Below are positions 1-9,740 of a DNA stretch of 64,000 nt, one piece after another. This DNA comes from Dietzia natronolimnaea (GTDB lineage Bacteria; Actinomycetota; Actinomycetes; Mycobacteriales; Mycobacteriaceae). The notes beneath the pieces were generated by a model, which had not been told where the DNA came from, ran no database searches, and saw nothing but the letters and a program-made list of their open reading frames with translations. Each line of letters begins with the position of its first letter. The first letter of the stretch is position 1. The translations under genes were made by a program, and so were the position numbers. The stretch is taken from positions 123,273 to 187,272 of the forward strand of contig NZ_NTGA01000013.1 in assembly GCF_002289575.1 (NCBI RefSeq), in the 5' to 3' direction.

Positions 1-1232
1 GACGCCGTACTTCGGCGCCCCGACGGCCCGTGCGTGCGCGCGCGCCACTCGACGACGGCGTCCGCGATCAGGTCACCGAGGACCTCCGACACGTGCGCGG
101 GCTCCTCCAGCATCACCATGTGTCCCGCCCCCGGGACCACCACGAACTCGGCGTCCGGTAACGCCTCGGCGATGTCCACTGAGCGGTCGAGGGGGGTGAG
201 CAGGTCGCGGTCACCGCACAACACGGTGGTCCGCACGTCCCGCAGGACGGGCACGGCCGCGGACTCGTCGTGCTGGGTGAGGGTCTCGAAGAAGTTCGCG
301 ATGGTCAGCATGTCCGTGGACGCGATGAGCCTGTCGACGAACCGGGCGACGGTCGGGCTCATCTTGGCCGGGTCGCCGAACGAGCCGCCGTAGATGAACG
401 GGGAGATGATCGCCCCGAGGGCCTTGCGGCTGCTGGTGAACACGGCCGGCGTGCGGCCGGCCAGACCCACGAACCTGCTGACGGCCCGGCTGTCGAGTAC
501 GGCGCCCAGGCCCGACTCCGACAGTTCTGCCATGGCGGTGGCGACCAACCCCACACCGAGCACCCGCTCGCGGACCGCCTCGGCGTGACGGGCCGCGTAG
601 CCCAGTACCGTCATCCCCCCCATGGAATGGCCGATCGCCACGATCGGGCCGGTCGGGGCGGTGGCCGAGATCACCGAGTTGAGGTCGGCCGCCAGCTGGG
701 CGATCGTCGAGTTCTCGCGCGAGCTCTTCCCGCTGAGCCCGTGACCGCGCTGGTCGTAGAACACCAATCGGACCTCGGACCCGAACCGGTCCTGGAGGTG
801 CCGGCGCTGGAAGTGCCAGGAATCCATCGAGAGCGTGTAACCGTGGGCGAACACCACGGTCATCGGCGCGTCCGTCGGGCCTGCCTCGCGCACCGCGAGC
901 GGGACCCCGTCCGAGGCGGCGACCATCGACCCCCGGTCGACCCCGAGCTCCCACATGTCCTCTCCGGCCCACGGGTCGCTCGCCCGGCGCCCGGGGAGGA
1001 GGGTGCCGACGGATCCGATCGTCGCGGCGCCCAGGGCGCTCAGGCCCGCGGCGAGTCCCCCGGGGGTCCGGATCTGCTCGTCGACGGTCTCGGCGTCACT
1101 GGCCTGACCGCCCACCAGTTCTGGTGATCGGACCTCGACGGGCTCGCTCGCGGGCGACCTGGAGGGGCGCCGGGGGAGCCGGAGTCGGGGCATCGACCTC
1201 CGGCGCCCGGGCGAGTCGTCGTCTCCACTCAT
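1..1232 (-). CDS. alpha/beta hydrolase (partial, C-terminus beyond window)
   Basis: Serine hydrolase of the alpha/beta fold, substrate unknown. The frame reads from ATG at 1232 to the window edge without a stop (about 410 codons). It shows an oxyanion-side HG motif in VVFAHGYTLSMDSWH, the YDQRGHG strand-turn, the nucleophile elbow GHSMGG, an acid in GDRDLLTP and a late His in GAGHMVMLEEP, so the triad is complete. Residues 1-60 are basic and Pro-rich, with a small-residue stretch (GLAAGLSALGAATIGSVGTLL) that may anchor or export it. Its ATG overlaps the alr stop (ATGA), so the two are translationally coupled. In mycobacteria and relatives a hydrolase often sits between alr and the tsaE/tsaB/tsaD genes, which would lie left of the window. 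Family certain, substrate not. Confidence 0.85.
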   Translation of the reverse strand, partial: MSGDDDSPGRRRSMPRLRLPRRPSRSPASEPVEVRSPELVGGQASDAETVDEQIRTPGGLAAGLSALGAATIGSVGTLLPGRRASDPWAGEDMWELGVDRGSMVAASDGVPLAVREAGPTDAPMTVVFAHGYTLSMDSWHFQRRHLQDRFGSEVRLVFYDQRGHGLSGKSSRENSTIAQLAADLNSVISATAPTGPIVAIGHSMGGMTVLGYAARHAEAVRERVLGVGLVATAMAELSESGLGAVLDSRAVSRFVGLAGRTPAVFTSSRKALGAIISPFIYGGSFGDPAKMSPTVARFVDRLIASTDMLTIANFFETLTQHDESAAVPVLRDVRTTVLCGDRDLLTPLDRSVDIAEALPDAEFVVVPGAGHMVMLEEPAHVSEVLGDLIADAVVEWRARTHGPSGRRSTA

Positions 1233-2416
1233 GTCGACCCCTCCTTCCGCCGGTCCGGGGCGTGGCGGGTCCCGAGCACGTGATGGCGCACAGCGCGACC
1301 TCGGACCGCGGTGACGACCTCGTAGTGGATGGTCCCGAGGGAGCGGGCCCACTCGGCGGCGGTGGGTCCGCCGTCGGAACCGTCGCCGAACAGGACGGCG
1401 GTGTCCCCCGCCCGTACCGCCTCGCCCGGGTCGGGGCCCAGGTCGACGACGAACTGGTCCATGCAGACACGTCCGACGTTGGGGTAGCGACGCCCGTTGA
1501 TCTGCACGTCGAGACCGCCCGAGAGCAGGCGCCACACGCCGTCGGCGTAGCCCGCCGCCACGAGAGCGACGGTGGTGTCGTGCGGCGCGTACCACGTGTG
1601 CCCGTAGCTCACCCCCTGACCGGCGGCGATGCGCTTGACCATCAGCACCTCGGCGGAGAACGTCATCGCCGGGATCAGGTCCGCCTCGAGACCGTCGACC
1701 GGGTTGAGTCCGTAGAGCGCGATCCCGGGGCGGACCATCTCGAACCCGTCGTCCGGGCGGGTGAGGGTGGCCGCGGAGTTGGCGTGGTGGTTCACCGGGC
1801 ACTCCAACCCCCGTTCACGGGCCTGCGCCACGCACGCGTGCAGCCTGGCGACCTGCTGGTCGATCACCGGGTTGCCCGGGTCGTCGGCGTGGGCGAAGTG
1901 CGCCATCAACCCCGTCACCTCCACGAGGCCCTCCTCGGAGGCGGAGATGAGCCGGTCGAGGAGGGCGGGCCACTCCTCGAGCGTGACGCCGGAACGGGCG
2001 AGACCGGTGTCGATCTTGGGCGTCACCCTCGCGCGGCGTCCGGTCCGGCGGGCGGCCTCGAGCACGGTGTCGAGGTGGCCCGGGCTCGGGACCGCCAGAT
2101 CCACATCTGCTGACAGCGCCGCGCCGACGTCATCACCGACCCCGTACAACCAGGCCAGGATCTCGGAGTCGATGCCCGCGGCACGCAGCTGGAGCGCCTC
2201 GGCGATCGTCGTGACGCCCAGCGCGTCCGCACCACCCCGCAGCGCGGCGAGGGAGACGGGCACGGCCCCGTGGCCGTAGGCGTCGGCCTTCACCACGGCC
2301 ATGACCCGCGCACCCCGCGCGGCCCGCGTCAGGACGCGGGAGTTGTGCTCGATCGCGTCCAGGTCTATCTCGGCGCGACACGGCGACTGGGGGACAATTG
2401 GACCCATTTCGTCCAT
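1229..2416 (-). CDS. alr: alanine racemase
   Basis: PLP enzyme interconverting L- and D-alanine for peptidoglycan; cytoplasmic; 395 aa, a normal length. The PLP lysine lies in VVKADAYGHG (about residue 43) and the second catalytic base is the Tyr of VSYGHTWY. The open frame extends far upstream over the preceding gene, but family similarity begins at CRAEIDLDAIEHNSRVL, so I take ATG at 2416, with a GAGG about 9 bases upstream; ATG 2407 is the alternative. It starts 29 bases after the NAD(P)HX repair gene and its stop overlaps the next hydrolase start, so it sits inside a minus-strand run. Confidence 0.96.
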   Translation of the reverse strand: MDEMGPIVPQSPCRAEIDLDAIEHNSRVLTRAARGARVMAVVKADAYGHGAVPVSLAALRGGADALGVTTIAEALQLRAAGIDSEILAWLYGVGDDVGAALSADVDLAVPSPGHLDTVLEAARRTGRRARVTPKIDTGLARSGVTLEEWPALLDRLISASEEGLVEVTGLMAHFAHADDPGNPVIDQQVARLHACVAQARERGLECPVNHHANSAATLTRPDDGFEMVRPGIALYGLNPVDGLEADLIPAMTFSAEVLMVKRIAAGQGVSYGHTWYAPHDTTVALVAAGYADGVWRLLSGGLDVQINGRRYPNVGRVCMDQFVVDLGPDPGEAVRAGDTAVLFGDGSDGGPTAAEWARSLGTIHYEVVTAVRGRAVRHHVLGTRHAPDRRKEGST

Positions 2417-2445
2417 TCTGCCAAACCTCGGCCGGGAGAGGCCAT

Positions 2446-3978
2446 TCACGCTCCGCGGATCGCGGAGATCGCCGCCGGGACCGCGCGCAGCAGATCCCCG
2501 GCGCCGATCGGCGCGCCGGGACCGCCCGTGCGTCGCGCCGCGGCCCGCGCGGCCTCGCCGTGGACCACCGCCGCGGCGACCGCCGACCACGCGACCTCCC
2601 CGCCGGAACCCGTTCCGCCGGAGTCCACGCCGCTCCCGCCCGGACCGTTCGCGAGCAGGGCGCCGACCATCCCGGACAACACGTCCCCGGAGCCCGCCGT
2701 CGCGGCCCAGGAGGAGCCCGGGTCGACCGACCAGGTGGTCTGCCCGTCGTCGACGAGCGTCACCCGCCCCTTGAGCAGCACCGTCGCCGGGATCCCCCGG
2801 TTGCGCAGATCCGAGACGTACCTGCGCAGGGCGCTCGGCCGGTCCGACCGGTCCCACCCGCCGGTCAGCCTGTCGAACTCCCCGGCGTGGGGGGTGAGCA
2901 GTACCGGGGCCCTCGCACTCCGCAGCACCACGGGATGACTCGCGATGCAGGTCAGTGCGTCGGCATCCAGGACGGTCGGTCGTGCCCGGGCCAGGATGGC
3001 CTCGATGTCGGCGACCGCCGCCGACCCGGTCCCCGCTCCCGGCCCCACGACCCAGGACTGCGCGGTGCCGGTCTCGGCGACCGACGGGTGGCACACCACC
3101 TCCGGACGAGCCGCGAGCACGTCAGCCGCTCCGGAGCCGACGTACCGGACCATCCCCGACGTCGCCGCCACCGCGGCCGAGGCGCACAGCACGGCCGCTC
3201 CGGGGAACCGGCCGGATCCCGCCCGGATGGCGACCACGCCCTGGGTGTACTTGTCGTCCTCCGGCCCCGGGACCGGCCAGGCGCGGCCCACCTCGGACGG
3301 GTCAGGGCGGTGTACCGTCAGCGGCCCGGAGGCGGGTTCCGCCAGTCCGATGTCGACCACCTCGACCCGGCCGCACGTGGGCGAGGCGAGCAGGTGGGCG
3401 CGCCGGAGGGTCCCGAACGTGACGGTGACGTCCGCCCGGACGTGCGCGTCGTGCACCGTGCCGGTGTCGGCGTCCACCCCGCTCGGGAGGTCCACCGCGA
3501 CGAACGGCGACCCGGCCCGGGCGAGCGCGGCGACCCTCGCCGCCGCGGGCTCGCGCAGCGGGCCGGATCCCGCGAGCCCCACGACGCCGTCGATCACCAC
3601 GTCCGGCGTGGCCGCCGCCCCGGAGACCTCGTCGACCCCGCCGGTGGTCACCCGACCCCCGGCACTGCGCAGGGCCCGCAGCGCCCGCGCGTGGACCCGG
3701 TCGGGGTGGAGGAGGACGGCCTCCACCCGGCACCCGCGCCCACGCAGGGCCGCGCCGGCGTAGAGGGCATCGCCGCCGTTGTCGCCGCTGCCCACGAGAA
3801 GCACGACCGAGCGACCGTAGACCCCTCCGGTGCGACTCCTCAGGAGCGCCGCGGCGTGGTGGGCGACCCCCGAGGCGGCGCGGCGCATCACGGCGTCCGG
3901 GTCGCCCGCCGCCTCGGCGGCCTCGATGAGCGGGCGTTCAGCGGTGCGGATCGCCTCGACCGGGTGCGCTCGCAACAT
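2446..3978 (-). CDS. nnrD: bifunctional NAD(P)HX epimerase / ADP-dependent dehydratase
   Basis: Repairs hydrated NADH and NADPH. The 510-aa protein has an N-terminal epimerase domain (YjeF_N; VLLVGSGDNGGDALYAGAALRGRG near residue 60-85) followed by a C-terminal dehydratase domain (YjeF_C; LTPHAGEFDRLTGG and the GSGDVLSGMVGALLA nucleotide-binding loop). This two-domain fusion is the usual bacterial form, so the gene is sometimes called nnr. It is the mycobacterial neighbour of glmS and alr, and the same order holds here. A 40-bp gap separates it from the glmS stop. It has no catalytic link to the wall-precursor genes; their proximity is a conserved arrangement. Confidence 0.95.
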   Translation of the reverse strand: MLRAHPVEAIRTAERPLIEAAEAAGDPDAVMRRAASGVAHHAAALLRSRTGGVYGRSVVLLVGSGDNGGDALYAGAALRGRGCRVEAVLLHPDRVHARALRALRSAGGRVTTGGVDEVSGAAATPDVVIDGVVGLAGSGPLREPAAARVAALARAGSPFVAVDLPSGVDADTGTVHDAHVRADVTVTFGTLRRAHLLASPTCGRVEVVDIGLAEPASGPLTVHRPDPSEVGRAWPVPGPEDDKYTQGVVAIRAGSGRFPGAAVLCASAAVAATSGMVRYVGSGAADVLAARPEVVCHPSVAETGTAQSWVVGPGAGTGSAAVADIEAILARARPTVLDADALTCIASHPVVLRSARAPVLLTPHAGEFDRLTGGWDRSDRPSALRRYVSDLRNRGIPATVLLKGRVTLVDDGQTTWSVDPGSSWAATAGSGDVLSGMVGALLANGPGGSGVDSGGTGSGGEVAWSAVAAAVVHGEAARAAARRTGGPGAPIGAGDLLRAVPAAISAIRGA

Positions 3979-4018
3979 GACTTCTACGATTCCAGACGAC
4001 GTCAGACCCGGGGGCGGG

Positions 4019-5875
4019 TCACTCCACCGTGACGGACTTGGCCAGGTTGCGGGGCTTGTCCACGTCGTACCCGCGGGCGGCGGCGACCTCGGCGGCGAAG
4101 GCCTGGTAGGGGATCGTCGCGAGCAGCGGCTGCAGGAGCGTGGTCGAGGCCGGGATCGGGATGAAGTGATCCGACAGCGGTCGCACCGCCTCGTCCCCCT
4201 CCTCGGCGATCACGATGGTGCGCGCACCCCGGGCCCTGATCTCCTGGACGTTGCTCACCAGCTTGGAGTGCAGAACCCCACGTCCCTCGACCGGCGGCAT
4301 GACGATGAAGACGGGCAGGTCGTCCTCGATCAGCGCGATCGGACCGTGCTTGAGCTCGCCCGCCGGGAAGCCCTCGGCGTGCATGTACGCCAACTCCTTG
4401 AGCTTGAGCGCGCCCTCGAGCGCGGTCGGGTAGCCGACATGGCGGCCGAGGAACAGCACCGACTTCGACCCGGCCAGCTCCCGGGCGATCTCGCGGACCG
4501 GGTCCAGGGAGTCGACAACGTGCTGGATGGCCTCGGGCATCTTCTCGAGCTGACGGAACTCGGCTGCCACCTCGTCGGGGTACTTGGTGCCGCGGGCCTG
4601 GGCCAACGCCAGCCCGACGAGATAGTTGGCGGTGATCTGGGCGAGGTACGCCTTGGTCGAGGCCACGCCGATCTCGGGTCCGGCGTGGGTGTACAGCACC
4701 GCGTCCGCCTCGCGCGGGATCTGCGATCCGTTGGTGTTGCAGACCGCCAGGACCCGGGCCTTCTGGGACTTGGCGTGCCGCACGGCCTCGAGGGTGTCGG
4801 CGGTCTCGCCCGACTGGGAGATGGCCACCACGAGGGTGGATCGGTCCAGCACCGGGTCGCGGTAGCGGAACTCCGAGGCGATCTCGACCTCGCAGGGCAG
4901 ACGGGTCCAGTGCTCGATCGCGTACTTGGCGACAATGCCGGAGTGATACGCGCTGCCGCAGGCAACGATGAACACCTTGTCGATGTCCCGCAGGTCCTGG
5001 TCGCTGATCCGCTGCTCGTCGAGCACGATGCGACCGTCCTGGAAGTGGCCGAGCAGGGTGTCGGCCACCGCCTTCGGCTGCTCGGCGATCTCCTTGAGCA
5101 TGAAGTAGTCGTACCCGCCCTTCTCGGCGGCGGCCAGGTCCCAGTCGATGTGGAACGGACGGCCCTCCGTGGGCTCGCCGGCGAAATCGGTGATCTCGTA
5201 CCCGCCGGCCCGGAGCACGACCACGTTGTCCTGCCCGAGCTCCACCGCCTCACGGGTGTGTTCGATGAACGCCGCGACGTCCGAGCCGAGGAACATCTCG
5301 CCCTCCCCCACTCCCAGCACCAGCGGCGTCGACCGACGGGCCGCGACGAGGGTGCCGGGGTGGTCGGCATGGCTGAACACCAGGGTGAAGGCGCCCTCGA
5401 GTCGACTGAGAACGGCCCGGCACGACGCGACGAAATCTCCCGCGTGGGGACCGGACCCCATCTCCCGGGCAAGCAGATGGGCGGCGACCTCGGAGTCGGT
5501 GTCCGAGACCAACTCGACTCCGGCGGCCTCCAACTCGGCGCGCAGCGGGGCGAAGTTCTCGATGATGCCGTTGTGCACGATCGCCACGTCGCCGGAGACG
5601 TGCGGGTGTGCGTTGCGGTCGCTGGGGCGTCCGTGGGTGGCCCAGCGGGTATGTCCGATCCCGGTGGTCCCCGGGAAGCCGTCGTCACCGGCGGAGGCCA
5701 GCGCGGCCTCGAGGTTGGCGAGCTTGCCTTCCTTCTTCTCGACCCGAGAGCCACCCGACCCGTCCAGCACGGCGACCCCGGCGGAGTCGTACCCGCGGTA
5801 CTCCATCCGCCGCAGGGCCTCGACCACGACAGGGAGGGCAGCCTGATGCCCCACATAACCGACGATTCCGCACAT
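4019..5875 (-). CDS. glmS: glutamine--fructose-6-phosphate aminotransferase (isomerizing)
   Basis: First step of UDP-GlcNAc synthesis: fructose-6-P plus glutamine gives glucosamine-6-P. 618 aa, standard length. The start is fixed by MCGIVGYVG, because Cys2 must be the N-terminal nucleophile after Met removal; longer readings from 6112 are rejected. Residues 1-240 are the class II glutamine amidotransferase domain (RMEYRGYDSAG, HTRWATHG). Two SIS domains follow (VACGSAYHSG, SQSGETADT, ASTKAYLAQ), ending in KPRNLAKSVTVE, typical of the family. With glmM nearby it supplies amino sugar for peptidoglycan. No glmS ribozyme is visible upstream. Confidence 0.98.
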   Translation of the reverse strand: MCGIVGYVGHQAALPVVVEALRRMEYRGYDSAGVAVLDGSGGSRVEKKEGKLANLEAALASAGDDGFPGTTGIGHTRWATHGRPSDRNAHPHVSGDVAIVHNGIIENFAPLRAELEAAGVELVSDTDSEVAAHLLAREMGSGPHAGDFVASCRAVLSRLEGAFTLVFSHADHPGTLVAARRSTPLVLGVGEGEMFLGSDVAAFIEHTREAVELGQDNVVVLRAGGYEITDFAGEPTEGRPFHIDWDLAAAEKGGYDYFMLKEIAEQPKAVADTLLGHFQDGRIVLDEQRISDQDLRDIDKVFIVACGSAYHSGIVAKYAIEHWTRLPCEVEIASEFRYRDPVLDRSTLVVAISQSGETADTLEAVRHAKSQKARVLAVCNTNGSQIPREADAVLYTHAGPEIGVASTKAYLAQITANYLVGLALAQARGTKYPDEVAAEFRQLEKMPEAIQHVVDSLDPVREIARELAGSKSVLFLGRHVGYPTALEGALKLKELAYMHAEGFPAGELKHGPIALIEDDLPVFIVMPPVEGRGVLHSKLVSNVQEIRARGARTIVIAEEGDEAVRPLSDHFIPIPASTTLLQPLLATIPYQAFAAEVAAARGYDVDKPRNLAKSVTVE

Positions 5876-5939
5876 GGCCGCTAAGTGTAGCCAGGCCGTC
5901 CCGACGCCCCGGCACCGTCGACCCCCCGGAGGCGATACT

Positions 5940-6821
5940 GTGGCCCCCGTGGCCACCAAGACCAAAGCTCTGCTCGACAAGGTGAACCGGCGGGGCCCCC
6001 ACGGGGTCGATACGGGCGATCTCGGGTTCACCGGGACGCCGGGCGCCGTGTTCGTGCCCCGTGACGCACCGTCGCCCGCCCCGGTGGTGGGCTTCGCCCA
6101 CGACTGGACCAAGGGTCCCCGCGACTACACCGACACGCTCAAGCACCTCGCCTCGTGGGGCTTCGTCGTGGTGGCGCCCGCGACCGACCGGTCCCCCCGT
6201 CCGAATCACCAGCACTTCGCCGACCATCTGTCGGCCGCGATCGAGGACGTGCTCCAGGCCAAACTCGGCCGCGGGGGCGTCCGGGCGGACCCCCGCCGGA
6301 TCGGACTGGCCGGTCACGGTCTCGGCGCCGGGGTCGCCGCACTCCTGGCCTCCCAGCGCACCGATATCGGGGCCGTGGCGATGGCGTTCCCCACCGAGAC
6401 CGTTCCGTCCGCCGCCGATCGGGCGATGACCATCGACGCGCCGGGCCTGCTCCTGTCGGCCTCCGGTGGCGTGCACGCCGAGGACGCGCGAGCGCTCCAC
6501 CTGGCATGGCGCGGTCCGATCGTGCACCGGCGTCTCGAGAAGGCCATCGAGACCGGCCTGGTCGAGGGCGCGCCGTTGATCAAATACGTCGGGCTCGCGG
6601 ACCCGGACCGCCGGACACAACGCACGGTGCGGCCGCTTCTGGCGGGTTATCTCCTGACCACGCTCGCGGGCGATGCGACCTACTCGGTGTTCGCCGATCC
6701 GGAGAAGACGCTCAAGGACACCGTCACGGTGACCGACGCGATGCTGGACGAGGAGGACGACGACCTCATGGCCGGCGGGCCGCCGCTACTCAGACTCTTC
6801 AAGAGCGTCACCGGGAGCTGA
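5940..6821 (+). CDS. alpha/beta-hydrolase-fold protein with Gly at the nucleophile position
   Basis: Resembles the dienelactone hydrolase/chlorophyllase-type branch of the fold: PVVGFAHDW strand, HLASWGFVVVAP, then GLAGHGLGAG at the nucleophile elbow. The expected G-x-S-x-G reads G-H-G-L-G, so the serine is replaced by glycine (GGT where AGT would encode Ser, one transition). It may therefore be a non-catalytic or binding protein. GTG at 5940 is chosen because GGAGG ends 7 bases before it; GTG 5949 is also possible. 293 aa. A short acidic segment (LDEEDDDLM) lies near the C-terminus. It diverges from glmS with only 64 bp between starts and converges on glmM. A similar gene is found near glmS in other Mycobacteriales. 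Confidence 0.8.
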   Translation: MAPVATKTKALLDKVNRRGPHGVDTGDLGFTGTPGAVFVPRDAPSPAPVVGFAHDWTKGPRDYTDTLKHLASWGFVVVAPATDRSPRPNHQHFADHLSAAIEDVLQAKLGRGGVRADPRRIGLAGHGLGAGVAALLASQRTDIGAVAMAFPTETVPSAADRAMTIDAPGLLLSASGGVHAEDARALHLAWRGPIVHRRLEKAIETGLVEGAPLIKYVGLADPDRRTQRTVRPLLAGYLLTTLAGDATYSVFADPEKTLKDTVTVTDAMLDEEDDDLMAGGPPLLRLFKSVTGS

Positions 6822-6867
6822 GCCGGCTCTCGAGCCCGGCCGGCCCGGGCCTCGTCAGACGGTGGTG

Positions 6868-8229
6868 TCAGACCGTGGTGACGAGTCCCGCCAACCGCTC
6901 GGCCACCCTGCGGGCGCAGTGCGCGTCCTCCGCTTCCACCATGACGCGGACCAGCTGCTCGGTACCCGACGGGCGCAGCAACACCCTGCCGGTCGCGCCC
7001 AGTCGCGCCTCTTCCTCCGCCACCGCGTCGCCCACCACCTCGGACGACACGACAGCTGCCTTGTTCTCGACCGGCACGTTGATCAGGACCTGCGGGAGCA
7101 CCGTCATCACGCCGGCGAGCTGGGCCAGGGAGCTGCCGGTCTCCGCCATCCGGGCCATGATGCGAAGGCCGGTGAGGACCCCGTCGCCGGTGGTCGCGTG
7201 GGCGGGGAGGACGAGGTGACCGGACTGCTCGCCGCCGAGGCTGTACCCACCCTCACGAAGACGTTCCAGAACGTAGCGGTCCCCCACCTTGGTCTCGGTG
7301 ACGTGGATCCCCGCGGCCTGCATCGCCACCTTGAGGCCGAGGTTGCTCATGACCGTCGCCACGAGAGTGTCCTCCACGAGCTCTCCGGCGTCCCGCATCG
7401 CCAGCGCGAGGATCGCCATGATCTGGTCACCGTCGACGACGTCACCGGAGGCGTCCACGGCGAGGCAACGGTCCGCGTCGCCGTCGTGCGCGAGGCCGAG
7501 ATCCGCTCCGTGCTCGCGGACGGCCGCGCGCACGTCGTCCAGATGGGTGGAGCCGCACCCGTCGTTGATGTTGTACCCGTCGGGGCTGGAGTGGAGCTCG
7601 ATCACGGTCGCCCCCGCACCACGGTAGGCGCGCGGCGCCGCCACGCTCGCCGCCCCGTTGGCGCAGTCCACCACCACCCTGAGCCCGTCCAGCCGCCCCG
7701 GCGTCGCGTCGAGCAGGTGCCGGACGTACCCGTCCAGCGCGTCCTCCGACGGCGCACGTGAGATCCGGCCGACCTGCGCCCCGGTGGGTCCGGTGATCGT
7801 CCCCTCCGCGAGCGCACCCTCGATGCGGTCCTCCAGGTGGTCACCGAGCTTGTGCCCGCCGGCGGCGAAGAACTTGATGCCGTTGTCGGGCATCGCGTTG
7901 TGCGAGGCCGAGATGACCGCCCCGAGCGCCGCACCGTGCCATGCCGTCAGATGGGCGACGGCAGGGGTCGGGAGTTCCCCGACGCACAGCACGTCCACCC
8001 CCTGGCTGGCCAGACCGGCGGCGAGGGCCGCCTCGAGCATCTCACCCGACGCCCGGGGGTCGCGGCCCACGACGGCCAGGGGGCGGGCCGGGGCCACCTC
8101 GGGCCCGGTGGCGCGGGCCTCGGTCGCGAGGACGGAGGCGGCAGCGGCACCGAGCCGTACTGCCAGGTCCACCGTGAGCGTCCGATTGGCGAGTCCGCGA
8201 ACCCCGTCGGTACCGAAAAGTCGGGTCAT
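6868..8229 (-). CDS. glmM: phosphoglucosamine mutase
   Basis: Converts glucosamine-6-P to glucosamine-1-P, the step after GlmS. 453 aa. [12 protein letters not shown] is the typical N-terminus, so ATG 8229 is taken over the upstream reading; GGAGG lies about 10 bases before it. The phosphoserine loop is [13 protein letters not shown] (Ser near 107), the Mg site is DGDADRCL, sugar specificity is in GGEQSGH, and the C-terminal phosphate-binding loop is [12 protein letters not shown]. It follows rpsI after a hairpin terminator, so it probably has its own promoter within 8230-8330. Confidence 0.98.
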   Translation of the reverse strand: MTRLFGTDGVRGLANRTLTVDLAVRLGAAAASVLATEARATGPEVAPARPLAVVGRDPRASGEMLEAALAAGLASQGVDVLCVGELPTPAVAHLTAWHGAALGAVISASHNAMPDNGIKFFAAGGHKLGDHLEDRIEGALAEGTITGPTGAQVGRISRAPSEDALDGYVRHLLDATPGRLDGLRVVVDCANGAASVAAPRAYRGAGATVIELHSSPDGYNINDGCGSTHLDDVRAAVREHGADLGLAHDGDADRCLAVDASGDVVDGDQIMAILALAMRDAGELVEDTLVATVMSNLGLKVAMQAAGIHVTETKVGDRYVLERLREGGYSLGGEQSGHLVLPAHATTGDGVLTGLRIMARMAETGSSLAQLAGVMTVLPQVLINVPVENKAAVVSSEVVGDAVAEEEARLGATGRVLLRPSGTEQLVRVMVEAEDAHCARRVAERLAGLVTTV

Positions 8230-8331
8230 GATGCGTGATCCTCCGGGGTAGGGGGACCGCCACCGCACGCGGCGTGGGTGGTCCGGACCGGGTAAGGATA
8301 ACCCCGGCCGTGAGGTCCCTCGGGAAACAAG

Positions 8332-8369
8332 CCAGAGCAGGCCCCCGCGGTAGCGGGCGCCTGCTCTGG
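8332..8369 (-). terminator. hairpin terminator after rpsI
   Basis: An 11-bp stem (8332-8342 with 8359-8369) continues after one C-C mismatch into a 5-bp inner stem (8344-8348 with 8353-8357) and a 4-base loop. It lies 18 bases past the rpsI stop in the direction of transcription. No strong T-run follows, as is usual at high GC. Confidence 0.7.
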
Positions 8370-8386
8370 GATATCGAGCGCGGTGA

Positions 8387-8929
8387 TCAGCGCTTCGAGT
8401 ACTGCGGTGCCTTACGGGCCTTCTTCAGGCCTGCCTTCTTACGCTCGACGGCGCGGGCGTCCCGGGTGAGGAAGCCGGCCTTCTTGAGCGCCGGGCGGTC
8501 ATCCGAGGAGTACTCGATCAGCGCACGGGCGATCGCCAGGCGCAGTGCGCCGGCCTGACCCGACGGTCCTCCACCGTGGAGCAGTGCCACGATGTCGAAC
8601 TGCTCCTCGCGCTCGACGAGGACGAGCGGGGACTTGACGAGCTGCTGGTGCACCTTGTTCGGGAAGTAGTCCTCGAGACTACGACCGTTGAGGGTGAACT
8701 GACCGGAACCGGGCATGAGGCGGACGCGGGCGACGGCCTCCTTGCGGCGTCCGACCGCCTGTGCCGGACCGGAGGAGACGACGGGGGCCAGCTGGGACTC
8801 GGCGTCGGCCACGTAATCGGTGCCGCCGGCGTAGTCGGCCTCGCTGTAGTCCTCGGCGACCTCGGCGGCGAGCTCCGCCACCGTGTCATCGGCGAGCTCG
8901 GCCTCGGGGGTGATGTTCTCGTCGGTCAC
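8387..8929 (-). CDS. rpsI: 30S ribosomal protein S9
   Basis: Small-subunit protein whose C-terminal tail reaches the P-site tRNA. The last 130 residues are classical S9: [17 protein letters not shown], ETTVxGR-type loop, [14 protein letters not shown], and the basic tail [12 protein letters not shown] ending in Lys-Arg. Residues 1-55 form an acidic N-terminal extension rich in Glu, Asp and Ala, as in other actinobacterial S9. It starts with GTG at 8929, overlapping the rplM stop (GTGA), so it is translated coupled to L13. Confidence 0.98.
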   Translation of the reverse strand: MTDENITPEAELADDTVAELAAEVAEDYSEADYAGGTDYVADAESQLAPVVSSGPAQAVGRRKEAVARVRLMPGSGQFTLNGRSLEDYFPNKVHQQLVKSPLVLVEREEQFDIVALLHGGGPSGQAGALRLAIARALIEYSSDDRPALKKAGFLTRDARAVERKKAGLKKARKAPQYSKR

Positions 8930-9369
8930 TGGGCCACCTGCTTGATCTCGTAGGGCACGGGCTGCTGGGCGGCGTGCGGGTGATCGGGTCCCGCGTACAC
9001 CTTCAACTTGGAGGCGACGGCACGACCGAGCTTGTTGCTCGGGAGCATGCCCTTGACGGCCTTCTCGACGACGCGATCCGGGCGCGTGTCCATGGCCTTG
9101 CCGAGGGACTGCGACTTGAGCCCGCCGGGGAACCCGGAGTGGCGGTGATGCATCACGCGCTCGCGCTTGTTGGACGAGATCGCGACCTTGTCGGCGTTGA
9201 TGATGATGACGAAGTCGCCGGTGTCGGCGTTCGGGGCGAACTGCGGCTTGTGCTTGCCACGGAGGATGTTGGCGACCTGGACGGCGAGTCGACCGAGAAC
9301 CACATCAGTGGCGTCGATGACGTACCAGGCGCGCGTCACGTCCCCGGGCTTGGGGGTGTACGTGGACAC
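8926..9369 (-). CDS. rplM: 50S ribosomal protein L13
   Basis: Early-assembly large-subunit protein, 147 aa. Diagnostic segments are [39 protein letters not shown], and the C-terminal [21 protein letters not shown]. The start is GTG 9369 ([16 protein letters not shown]), with AGAGG 8 bases upstream; the longer frame back to 9504 has no family match. It is the first gene of the rplM-rpsI operon. The 215 bp between it and the tRNA (9370-9584) must hold its promoter; I see no convincing -35/-10 pair there. Confidence 0.98.
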   Translation of the reverse strand: MSTYTPKPGDVTRAWYVIDATDVVLGRLAVQVANILRGKHKPQFAPNADTGDFVIIINADKVAISSNKRERVMHHRHSGFPGGLKSQSLGKAMDTRPDRVVEKAVKGMLPSNKLGRAVASKLKVYAGPDHPHAAQQPVPYEIKQVAQ

Positions 9370-9584
9370 AGGCGATACCTCTGTCTGTCTAGTGGGGCTG
9401 CCGGCCGGTCGGACGCCCTCCCCCTCGCGCGGCGGCCGGTGGTGACCCGCGGAGGCGGTCCGCCGATCTCCGGTTACGGAGACGACACGGACGCCGACGG
9501 TCAACCATACCGCCCGGGTGCGGACACTCCAACTCGCCGATCACGGAGACGGGCGGGCATCGGTTAGACTCTCCCCCGGTTCCC

Positions 9585-9660
9585 GCCCTCGTAGCTCAGT
9601 GGATAGAGCACGGCTCTCCTAAAGCCGGTGTCGGAGGTTCGATTCCTCTCGAGGGCACCA
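9585..9660 (+). tRNA. tRNA-Arg (anticodon CCT)
   Basis: A complete cloverleaf: acceptor arms GCCCTCG (9585-9591) and CGAGGGC (9650-9656), D-arm AGCTCAGTGGATAGAGC, anticodon stem CGGCT/AGCCG around the loop CTCCTAA, and T-loop GGTTCGATTCC. The loop places CCT at positions 34-36, so it reads the rare codon AGG. Discriminator A and an encoded CCA end at 9660. It stands alone between divergent L13 and the metal-binding protein gene. Confidence 0.97.
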
Positions 9661-9740
9661 CGGCGCGGGGCCGGGCGGCGCCCGGTCCCGGCCCCCTCAA
9701 TCCCCTCGCCGCCCGATATTCAGCCCATACCGGCGCCCCG

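Noticed and set aside
3830..5884. Very long open frame (about 680 codons) antisense to glmS and nnr
   Set aside because: High GC makes stops rare in the complementary frame; composition is Arg/Gly/His-rich without domains, and both genes beneath are certain.
5876..5939. glmS ribozyme or riboswitch in the glmS leader
   Set aside because: The divergent gap is only 64 bp and shows no conserved ribozyme core.
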